64,000 nt of DNA, taken from Oryzias latipes. Taxonomy: Eukaryota; Chordata; Actinopteri; Beloniformes; Adrianichthyidae. The number at the start of each line of letters is the position of its first letter. Position 1 is the first letter of the stretch. Below are positions 36,101-48,100 of the stretch, one piece after another. Under the pieces are notes generated by a model that saw nothing but the letters and a program-made list of their open reading frames with translations, made no database searches and was not told the DNA's origin. Made by a program: the position numbers and the translations under genes. The stretch spans positions 13,638,829-13,702,828 of the forward strand of contig NC_019876.2 of the NCBI RefSeq assembly GCF_002234675.1, given 5' to 3'.

Positions 36101-39100
36101 GGTACAACGCAAGACACGTTTACCGCGGACCTGTTAAAGGCAGATTTCCCTTTTTTAACCGGTGCAGGTTCCTCTTCTGTCCCTTCATTAGACTGTTTCC
36201 CCCTTGTCAAAGCAACTTTCTAAAGAAGTTTGTTTTGGGCATTTGAGTTTAATTTCAGCGGGTGTATCACGTGATGTTTGGAGTCGCGACTTTGACGTGC
36301 GTTAAGTGTGACCGATGTAACAGAGAGAATCCGGTCACTTTTCAAAATAAAACGTTTTTTAAAAAAAAAAAACTCAAATGGAAATTATTTTTCTTTCTGT
36401 GCGTCCCGGTGCCAAAATTTCCCACGGCCCAGTGCCAAGTGTCCCGGTGGTTGGGGACCACTGATCTAGACGGTCTCTGCAGGACAACATGAGACTCTTC
36501 CACCAAAACAAGTCAAGGCCCAGACACGCTCCCAGCTGTAACTGGATGATTTGGGGCATGACGCAAAAGCTATTTATTTGGCAAAAACTTGTAAGATCAA
36601 AGGTCCTCAAGTGGCACTTTATTTTGAAAACAGAGGATTCCCATTGAATTAGTGGTTTCAGTCCCTAAAAGGCTCTGTGTCAGCTTGTGGACTCCAGGTC
36701 TATCTTTGTTGCTGCTCTGCTATTGCATGCTGGGTGAGAAATCCATTTTATCAATAAATTCACATTTTTAATTTAAGAAAATATATTTTTGGGAGAATCA
36801 CAGCTCTCTGCGTTGTTCAGAGTAAGATCAGCCCATCCGTCTCTCACAATGCGCAGGCGTACAAATGGCGGCTAGTAAAGAGAAGCTTGTTACCAAAACA
36901 GCAACAGTATCTTCACTTGTATGGAACTGGTTTCGGTTTTGTTCAGGGTCCTAGACTTAACACTCGCCAGTCACGACCAATTTTTTCCGTTTGACAAGTA
37001 AAAGTCAGCGGGCTTCTCGCCACATGGCGAGTAAAAGTTTGAGCTAAATTAGTCGTGTTTATTAGCCGTCCTTTTGGTGAATTTCTTCAATGCTCCTCCT
37101 TACACAACACGTCAGACTTGGAGCATCAAACTGCAAAGTCTGTTTGAAGGCTGTTGCTCCCAAAAGTAGGAGTACGACAAATTTGATTCAACGCCTGGAA
37201 CAGTGTTTCTCTGTACCAGATCATAAAGCTAGCATCTCACCTGCCGCATTGTTTGACAAACATTTTGACCGCTGGTATTTAGTTGAACTTTGTGTTCAGA
37301 CCAACTTCCACACGATTGAATAAAACTATTTTTCAAGTAAAGGGAGGGATAAAAAATATTTTAATGTTTTTTTAAATCAGCAAAAAATAGAGATTTTATT
37401 TTCGGCTGTTTCACACAGCCCTACGCTCAGAGGTGTCGTCGCCTTCCAACAAGATCAAGCTCCAAAAAACTGATTGGCGAGAGTGGTTGCCATAGAAATG
37501 CTGACAGACCAACTCGGACCAATCGCGGCTCCAACATGGCGACGCCCGTAACATGAAAAAAGGCGGCTGAATTGACTTAATTTAGTTGGAGTCAGAGGTA
37601 AAGCCATTTTCTCTGAGTGATGTCACACTCGCTCAGTCCACTTCTCATATACAGTCAATGGTTTGACGTCAAAAGTCACCAAAGGCTTCCGATACTGACA
37701 GAGAAAGTCACTCATTTGGAAAAAGGAAGGCCCGTACACACCGGGACGAATATTCACCAGCGTTTTTCGCCACTTTTTTTGTGTTCACACCCAGGCGATT
37801 TTCGCTGACGATAAGCCGAGTGAACATGCAATTTCATTCCCTGACGTTAGATGGCGCTTAATGTAAAACAGAAATACTCCTGTACACAAGGTGGCGCTGC
37901 GCAACTTTACAGTTCTTAAAGTCGCTTTTCACTCAGAAGAAGAGAGCAAGTATTTACGCGCTTGTCAGAATCAAACAAAGAAAACATGAATATTTCAAGC
38001 ACCAGTTGCTCCAACTGGTGCTTGGTTCGGGGATATTTTAGAATGTCCGTCATTATTTCTTCGCGGCAGTGTAGACGCTACTTGGCGTCTATCTTCTTCG
38101 CTGGTATGTGTTCTCAGCAAGGCAGTTTTGTGTTTGAGCGCCCCCAAGTTGTGTTTTACTGTAACTTCAGAAGCTCCAGACACGTGTGCAAAAGCGCCAT
38201 TCTCATTGGTCGAATAGATTTCGACGCGACGCGTCAAACCCAAAAAACGAACCCGAGGCGTTTTTTAAGAAGTGACGCTTTGACGCGTGGCGTTTTTTCG
38301 TGTCGGTGTGCACACTCACATTGGTGCCCTTTGTTTAGTCACGAGGCGTTAAACGTCGGCGAAAATCGCGGGCGAAATTCGTCCCGGTGTGAATAGGCCA
38401 TAAGGTCTGAAAAGTTGCTCAATTTAGCAACACTGTGAGTTTTGCCCAACTGTTTCACAATCCTCTGGGTTTTCCACAAACACACATGCATAGGTGACTA
38501 CAGAAAGCTTTGCTCACCAGAGCTGAGTGGGATCAGGGAGGTAGTAGGGGCTGTCAGGTGGGGGTAGGCGATCTTCTGCACCCTCTGGGTACTGTCCATC
38601 ACCTTAGTACGAGAAAAATATGAAGGATTTTCTCATTTCCATAACAGCAACTAGGAATTCAGGGTGACATTTAGCCTCACAGCATCAGAAGAAGACATGG
38701 CGTGCGCAGACGTACCAGGACTGTAGCTGTGCTCCGACATGCTCTCCTCCTCCTCATCTTCTGTCACGTATGCACGGTCGCACACCTTCACGGGCGTCCC
38801 CTTCCTCTTTCTCCCACACACACGCCTGTAGAAACAAAAGCCATTTGTTTATCCCAGAGAAGCATTTTGTAAGGAAAAACGAAAAGCAACGCTCTAGTAT
38901 GAGGTGCCGTGTAGGACATTATTCAGAATTAGCATTCACATACACATGTGAAATCTCTCACACACACTAGTGAAATGCTTGTATACATACAACTGAAAAT
39001 GTATTCATTCACATACACATGTGAAATCTCTCACATACACATGTGAAATCTCTCACATACACATGTGAAATGCTCTCACACACACTACTGAAAATGCTCT

Positions 39101-42100
39101 CACATACACATGTGAAATGCTCTCACACACACTACTGAAAATGCTCTCACATACACTAATGAAAATGCTCTCACACACACTACTGAAAATGCTCTCACAT
39201 ACACATGTGAAAATGCTCTCACATACACATGTGAAAATGCTCTCACACACACTATCCAAAATCCTCTCACATACACATGTGAAAATTTCAATAAAAACGG
39301 AAGGCATTTCAGTAGAAACGTTTTTTTTTTTACTTTATTGTTAGAAACGAAGTTGCTCGACTGAAGGCATTTCAGTGGAAATGAACCTGTGTCCGAATTC
39401 CTGCCCTGATCCCTAACTACTAAAACCCTATATAGTGCAGAACTATATAGTTCTATATAGTTCTCTGAATTTAAAAGCAATTCAGACACCCGTGCTCAGT
39501 ACTTTTTTCTTTTGGGTGTTGTTCATAACGCGCTTGATACGGAAACAAAGTGGCGCATTACCGCCACCACCTGGTCTGGAGGCGAACTACTCCTATTTAA
39601 CGCGGAGAATGACACTTATTTGTCAGAGTAAAAACATAATAAATATGAACATTTTACAGAGACTATTTATGAATCTTCTGTGTTCTGATCATGGAAAACG
39701 TGACTGATTTATAAATAATTAAATTACAAACACTTTGGTGTTGATTTAATGTATTTGTTCATAAATAAACCCCCAAGTTATTTTTTCATGCCAATATTTA
39801 TTTTGTTTTTGTGCCACTGAACGATTAACGGGCTCTTGCAAGGAGGCATTTTTTTCTGTAGTTTTCTTGCACCTTACTGAAAATGGCTTTGAAAATGAAT
39901 CTGTCCGTGTTCCTGGCAATAATTCAACCGTTTTTCGTGAGATCAAACTGAAAACGAGCAGATATGCAGCATCACAGGACGGCAAGGAGAAGCAGACATC
40001 TCAGAAGATTTCCTCTGGATGCCCTGACCAGACAGAATAACTTGTGAGTTAAACTTAAAGCTTTTTTTTTAGTTAAACCTAAACTTTAACTTAAACTTTG
40101 TTACTAATCATGCTCAAGGTTACACAGTCTGCTGAGTAAGAGTTTAACATTCTTTTTCAAGTGACTTGTGTAGTCCAATTACATGAAACACTTGTGAGTT
40201 CAAAGTTTAGAATTTTTTATTCAGAGTCAAACCATATCACTTGTTTTAAACAAAAACAAAACAAAAACTTTCATTTTTAAAAGTTTAAATGAAAATCCAA
40301 AAACCCAGCCAAATAAAAACCACGAGATTTTCCAGAATTAATAAATACTTCATAATCTAAAATGTAAGACATCAAAATAAATAGAAACATTAAAAAATGT
40401 GATTTAATTTCCTCAATGAAATAATTAATGTTGCATTTTCCAGGGTCTTCCACGTCTCTACTGCTTTACCAACACAAAGGTGTCTGTCCTGGCCCTTTAC
40501 GCTGACGGTCAGTCCGACACAAGACTGGATTTTCGGTTGACCCGCAGGACCATCGAGCATCTGGGTCGATGGTCCTGAAGCATCAGCTTCGGGTTCCTCA
40601 CACTCTGGGGGGTCACAGGAGACTGACGTCCTGGTGTTTCTTTTCTGGCTGGCGTGTGGCACATCTTACAGTGTGGTAGCCAGAGTCTTTGACATGACAC
40701 GGTCCACCGTGAGCGATGTTGTCCACAGGACGGCAGACCGCATCCTCCAGCTGATGAGCAGGGTCACCCAGCTTCCCAGTGGGAATGAACTACCATAAGT
40801 CGCCTCTGGATTTTAGCAGCTCGCTTGGTCTTTCTCCTTCCAAAGGGTCACAAGGAGCATTGATGGCTGCCACATAAGAATAAAGGCCCTAAAAGATAAT
40901 GCAGCTTGTTATTTTAACAGGAAGCTTTTTTATTCCATTAAAATGCATGCTGTATGTGACTCTAATGCCAAATTTATAGATATTTTTGTTGAGAATCCAG
41001 GATCAATCCATGATTCACAGGTTCTACGTAAAAGCCCAATTTATGTAAATCAAACAAACCCACCTGAAGGATCCTTTTGGGTGATGGTGGGTATCCCTGC
41101 ATTGCACATTCCATCATGCTGCTGACACCCTACAGGGAACCCATGAGGAATGCCATCGAGGCATTTACAACCAGAACCACTCCAGAACACGCTCTGTTGT
41201 GAAGAGAGCATTTGGCATGATAAAGATGAGGAGGAGAGCAATATTTCTGGGGGCACTGGAAGTAAAACCAACCTTTGCAATGAAAATCATTGCCTGCAGT
41301 TCAATTCTGCACATTCTGTGCATCAGCAAAGGCGACTGCTTAGCCACAGATGTTGAGCCACAGCAGGACAACACCAGGAACATGCAGGACGAGCAGAGTC
41401 ACGTCTGTCTGCAAGGACAAATCTTTGCTTTCCTTTCAGCTCCAACTGTGACACACATGACTCTAGAAGACCAGGATTATTGTTAACATGTATAAAAATA
41501 AATATTAACATATAAAACGAAATTCTAAATATGTACATCTGATATTTATATGAAAATCCTTTTAAGATTGTTAAAAATAGCTCAGATTTAAATAATACAT
41601 GTAAATTATTCATTTTTGTTCATACATTTATTAAACAAATTGGAAAAACAATGGCTGCATTACATTTTAGAACAATAATTTCAACTCAAGTAAACTTAAC
41701 AGACTCTCCTGTCGCTGTTCCTCCCTTCTAGCCCTTTCCTCCTCTCTCTTCTGGGTCTTTAACATAGACCTTTAACCCAGTTCGACAACGATTAACCGTT
41801 TATTAAAATGAAGTCAAATCTGATCATATGTCTCTACCCATCTGGCACGAGCTAGCTTGAAAACAAACAGGCTATCTTTCTCCATCCGCAAATGGATCGG
41901 ATTTTCCTCATCCTCGTCTGTCCCTACATATATGAACACATTTAAAACATGTGTTAATAACTTGTGACCACGGTTAGAAGTCACTGCTTTTTGATGTAAT
42001 ATCTAGCGTTTGTTTTTAGCCTTCGGCGCTAATTCGCGTTAGCGTTAGCTTTAGCATTACTGAAATTGATGAGCTTCAAAACAATCTAGGTTGTTGATTG

Positions 42101-45100
42101 AGGAATATAACATATTAAACACATCATCATAAGTATTTACAAATATATTTTACAACAGATACTGGATATTTTTTAATATACTTACACGTTTCTGTGGTTT
42201 TCCTTGCGCAACCGGCTGCCATTTTCGAATGATTCAGATGAATGATTATCTCGCGATAATCAGCCAACTTCCGTTTCTACTGAAATGCCTTCCGTTTCTG
42301 TCGAAAATTTCAGTAGTGTGTGTGAGAGGATTTCAGTAGTGTGTGTGAGAGGATTTCAGTAGTGTGTGTGAGAGGATTTCAGTAGTGTGTGTGAGAGGAT
42401 TTCAGTAGTGTGTGTGAGAGCATTTTGGATAGTGTATGTGAGAGCATTTTCACATGTGTATGTGAGAGGATTTTCACGTGTGTGTGAGAGGATTTTCACG
42501 TGTGTGTGAGAGGATTTCAGTAGTGTGTGTGAGAGGATTTCAGTAGTGTGTGTGAGAGCATTTCACATGTGTATGTGAGAGCATTTTCAGTAGTGTGTGT
42601 GAGAGCATTTCACATGTGTATGTGAGAGATTTCACATGTGTATGTGAGAGATTTCACATGTGTATGTGAGAGATTTCACATGTGTATGTGAATGAATACA
42701 TTTTCAGTTGTATGTATACAAGCATTTCACTAGTGTGTGTGAGAGATTTCACATGTGTATGTGAATGCTAATTCTGAATAATGTCCTACACGGCACCTCA
42801 TACTCTAGGGCTTCTGCATGCCAAGAAGTGAAACCCCAGCTTTGTCTGTTCATATCACCGTCATCAGGGGCTGCAACACACCGTTTGTCTGGGAACGGCA
42901 AAGTGCTACAGAGGCAAAGGGAAAAGCATTACAACTGTTAGGCTTAAAACGACATAACATGATGATCAGTTTCACAATGTGACGTTTCTCCTATGCTGTC
43001 AAAGCCATTTTTGAGCTTTAATAAAACATATCAAGTGGTTATTTTTAATATTTAACCCTTTATTAGCTTTAATGAATATGGTGAAAAGCATCCCAGTCCT
43101 TCAACCGCTGAATCCTCATCAAAGTATGAAACATTTTAGTCAACCCTTTTGACACAGTTCATTTAACACAGTCAGTCATTTCTTTCTTTTTCTAAAAATG
43201 ATCCAGAAAGATGAAATGATCAGCTGTTTAACGAACAACAAATCTAAAAACAGACAATCATAAATTAGCTCTAATAAGGTTTGTGCCGATGGACGATACC
43301 ATCGTGATGCCACGCCGCCGCCACGCTGCGAGCTGCGGTTACATGTACAATATATCTTGATCGGATCAATGGTTGGATTAGAATTCAACCGTGTACATGG
43401 GCCCAGAAAACCTTTTTCCGATTGTAACAAACGTTCACATGGTCACACTTTCGGTCTGAATAAATCATTCGCACATGCGCAGTAGTGTTTGAAATACCGG
43501 AAGAGGAAATGAGTTCCGCTTATCTGGCAGCTCGGTAATATACGACATGATCTTCTAAATGTGCTTTTATTAATGTTACAGTTATTATGAAGCGCCTGTT
43601 CGTTCATCATTTTAATTTTAATCTGTGCGGTCAGTGCTTTTTCTGTAGAAGAACGGAGCCGGAAGAAGCCAGGGGTAGGAGATGCTAACACACGCTAACA
43701 ACATTTAGCCTTTGATGAACATAAAATCCATGCGGGAACTACTGCAATCTCCAGCTTGGCTGAACGTAAATATGTGGGATTAACATCAGCCTTTATTTTG
43801 TCGGGACACGACTGGAAACACAAATCCATATGATTGTTTGAACGGTTTTTAAGGACTGAGGGACATTTCTGCTTTGAACAGCTCACACATTGCCCCAAAG
43901 CCGCTGTGTGAGCTGATGGTCCGAGCTCTGCCCGGACACACACTTTTACTGGAAGACCCGGTTCTCCTGAGTTTGGTAGCTTGTTCACCTAGAGCTGCGG
44001 GACGGATTGCAGTTCGAAGTCTCATCAACACATTGGTAGTGCAGACCCCACCCTTACATTGACGTGTTATTCCTTAACAAATATTAATACTTTATTTGTA
44101 ATATTATTACCCTTTTTCCACTTTCCTCCATTTTTGGCAAAAAAAGTCTGCTAAATCATAAATCTCACTGTCATTTTGTAGATTTATTTAGAAGGTAAAA
44201 TTGTTAGAGAAAAACTTACAATTAACACTTGTGCTACTACTTTATATGACCCCATCCTTACTTTGACGTGTTCTCCTACCATGACAAAGGTGGATAAAGG
44301 TGCAAAGATTTCATATAATCCATGGACACCAGTGAAGATCACAAATCATTGAAGAAAAAAGGTTCAGAGCACTGTCTAGTGGGTCAAGATGACCCAACTC
44401 CCAGTGGTAAAGTCCCTAGGATAGCACAAGGGTTACTAGGCATTGTCAGTACATTTATTTTTTGCTGTTCCTAATCCAACTCTTCTTTTTCTTGGGATCC
44501 ACATCCATTGTGGTAAACAGTGTGTTACTAACCAGCACAGACATGTCACTGTTTTAACAGGCAGACCGAGTACCTGTTTGAAGACATTTGTGATGTCAGT
44601 CAAATGACACATTAATTAATATAGTCAAGTTATTTTCCATTTCATTTTTTCCATTGGTTGTTTAATTATTTTTTTTAATCCCACTCCAAGGAAAATCGTG
44701 TTTTTGGTGTATTTATTTATTCAAATTGTGGTAAGTTAGAAGCAGATGAAAAAACGCTTGTAGTTATGACAAAATAGCTACAATCAACAGAGCACAAGCT
44801 TCCTGCTCCACCTCATTTTCATGCATCCACTTGCAGAACATGTTCTTGTTCATTTTTTTCCCCACAAAGTTTTCTTTAACCGACATTATTGAAGTTATAA
44901 ACTGGCCTATCGGATGCCTTCATAAAAGCCTGTGGAGCTGGACTCAGGCTCCAAACGGTACGGCGGGGTAGCTCCACTATTGCTAGCCATTTTTGTTGCA
45001 CCAGTACTGTTGGGTTGGGGGTGTGAGGCAAGGTTATTATAGTTAACGAAAACAAACGAAAAAACTAGAACTGAAAAAAAAATTTCGTCAACTAAATAAA

Positions 45101-48100
45101 AATAAAAACGAGAGTTTTAAAAAAAAACGAAAACTAACTAAAACTGTTTGTTGTGTGTATAAAACGAACTGAAACTAAATAATATTAACCCCAAAAAATA
45201 CTTCGTTTTCGTCTTTGTTAATACATAAGTCTTTTGGGTTGAAATAAAATCTATTTACTTCACGCTGCTAGTTTTACTGTGTATTTGGCCCCTACGGTAG
45301 AGGGCTGCATTGGGATTGGGTCCCGCGGCAGGACCCAATCCAAATCTCGCGGGATTGGGCGGTTTGAATTGTGCTGCGGGCGGGAGCGGGCGGCAAAAAA
45401 AACCCGCGGGACCAGTGCTGCCATGAATATCTCATGAATATATATTAGCGGACTACGTTAGGCTGTGCAGCTGTTGGATTCGTATGTACTGAAGCTCCGT
45501 GAACGCACCAGGTAGAGACGCCCAATGGCCCCTGTCAGCTAACCTGTTGTTGTTGGTGTGCAACGCCCCGCCCCGCCTCTTAGGCTACGTTCACACTGCA
45601 GGCTGAAACGACCCAATTCCGAATTTTTTGCCCCTAAGTGGCCCAATTCCGATCTTTTCATGACAGTCTGAATGACACAGATCCGATCTTTTCAATTGCG
45701 ACCCAGGCCCCGTGGGTTTGCCGTCCTGATTCCGAATTGTAGCCGTTCTTTTCAATTGCGACCGCCGTCTGACCGGCCAGGCGACTTGATTCCAAACTGT
45801 ACGTCATCGACACGCAACAAACGTCATCATTTTGCATTGAAGTAGGCGGGAACGAGAACGTAAACATCAACCATGGTGGACGATGCTGCTAAGACGAGTC
45901 AGTGGAAGGGAAGCGATGTCCCCGATTGGATTAATATTTGGGGTGACAGCTCGATTCAGGCCAAACTCCAGGGCTCTTATTGCAACTGGGCGGTTTTTGA
46001 AAAAAATTCCAGCTAAATGGCAGAGCGTGGTGTTGAACCTTTCCCGCGATGACTTTTTTTTCTTTCTCCCCTTTCGACCGTGGTCAGAAGCGCGGGGGAC
46101 CCGAGGCGATCCTCCTCCTCCTCCCTGTTCTGATCCTTAGATTCTCCAGAACGGGTTGATAAAGAGTCCATAGCATTTATTCTGGGGGAAACCTTCTTTT
46201 ATTACCGTCCTCCGTAACACACGACATGAATGCGCGCCCACACTGCCCCCCCCCCCCCTTATTCTCTATCGCGGCACGCGCTTGCACACACGCGGGCGCG
46301 CGGCCCCAACACATACACACTTCCTTTCCACAACAGTGGGTACAGACGATCCCGACTCCATTGCCTTCTTAAAATGAGAAGATTGTAATTGTGCTGCTCC
46401 TTCGTGAAAATAAATTTAATATTACAAAAAGAGCTCCGCTTTTGACAACACTGTTGTTGACATCCATTGTTAACGTTTGCTCCGCAAACAACAAGTGACG
46501 TCGTTCACCGTTGAGTATTCTTCTGGCTTCTAAGCATGCGGGTCTCGTTTGGGTCGTGTCACGGTCACACTGGAGATCACAAAAGTTCGGATTTACTTGG
46601 AAATGTGAACGGTCTAGCAAACAATTCGGATTTTTTCAAAAAATCCGAATTGAATATTAAGCCCTGCAGTGTGAACGTAGCCTTAGTGTGTTCTTTAAAG
46701 CCTGATACCGCGGTCGCGTGCAGGCGGAGCTACGAGCTAAAGTTCTGGTCTGATCGCTGCATGGAGCGATGTGTGCATCAATGCATGGTAGACACGAAGA
46801 ATGTGGAGAGATCAGGTTTATTATTTTGAAGAGTTCTACTTGGTAATCATGTTTCCATGTTTGATTTCATAAAATCATCCGAGAAAGTCTCTGCTTCAAC
46901 TCCTGCAGTCAAAACTGCGTCTGAATCTGACGCCCGTGTTTTCATCTCTCTGACAGAGTTTGAAACCAAAGCCCCCCCCCCCCCCTCTACCTGCTTTTCC
47001 TCTCTACCTGTTCACCTGTTCATCCTCTGTAGCTGAGAATTGTTTATCCCCGCGCTCCCAATGTGTCCTACACAGAGAGCGCAAAATACGGTCACCGTAG
47101 GTTGACACGATAGTCCGGGCGCCACAGCGCAGCACACGGATGAAAGAGCTGTCAATCTATCCGGCAACACTGCGCGGATAAGGATGGAGCAGGTTGCCTG
47201 GCAGGGACATGATGTCAATTGATGAAGTAGAAAAGAAACTCAAACGAGGTTCATCCTGAGTCACGCATGGTTCTCAGATCTGCGAATCAGCAAAACTGGA
47301 AAAGGCTGAAGCTAAAAAAAAGTATTTTTCCGTCAGGAAAAAAATAATTCATAAATTTTCAGCTCTGTTGAACCATTACAATGTTTTTTTTCCTCCATAA
47401 ATTCAAATGACTTTGACCTGCATCTTTACCAGCTGGTTCAGCGCGCTTCAGGCCGTCTGTCTGCGCGCGGACACACGCACACTTTTAACCGAACAGGATT
47501 AGTGAAAATATATTTAATAATTAAGTTGCAAATTACACCAAAGAGGAATGCATGAAAAGATGAGGCTGGAGGAGGGACATGAATCTATTTAATAATAAAT
47601 AATATCAATACAAATACGTGTTTTTTTCCTGCGGGACTGGAGACAATACAAAATCAATGCATCTCTATTACTGTGCGGGAATAAATTCTCTGAGTTTTGC
47701 GGGTGCGGGCGGGAGTGTAACACATACGTTGCGGGAGCGGGCGGGATTGGTCAGAAATTCAGCGGGCGGGAGCGGGATGAAGAAAATAGTCCCGCGCAGG
47801 GCTCTACCCTACGGCATCACGTTGTCTGTGACGTCACATGATGTCTGTCAGACACTGCCGGCTAGTGTGGTCATAGACATTTACATGAGTGTGATGGCTG
47901 CATTAAAAGTTGGGAGAAAGCGGGAGAGTCCTATTTGGGACTTTTTTGAATATAACAGCGTAGAAAACAAAAGTAAGTGCCTTGTAGTCGAAGCAGGAGA
48001 CAAAATTTGTGGAACGCTCCTCAAAGGGAAGAAACCCTACGAATATAAAAGTACATTTAAAAAGCGCACACAAAAACGCAAATCAACAGTACCTAGACAA

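Larger units (their letters stand above)
45298..47806 (+). mobile_element. Inner hAT element (TIR TAGAGGGCTGC / GCAGGGCTCTA), TSD CCCTACGG
   Basis: Exact 8-bp duplication CCCTACGG at 45290-45297 and 47807-47814. The subterminal regions are GC-rich (GCGGGAGCGGGCGG at both ends, inverted). 2,509 bp including the nested Harbinger MITE. No transposase frame was recognised in its own sequence. Confidence 0.9.

Noticed and set aside
38940..39290. Regular 20-25-bp repeats resembling a CRISPR array
   Set aside because: The units are contiguous with no unique spacers, are mirrored at 42300-42770 as transposon arms, and the genome is eukaryotic.
43874..44062. Short ORF with start [15 protein letters not shown]
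   Set aside because: No domain, no splice context and opposing ORFs of similar length; treated as chance.
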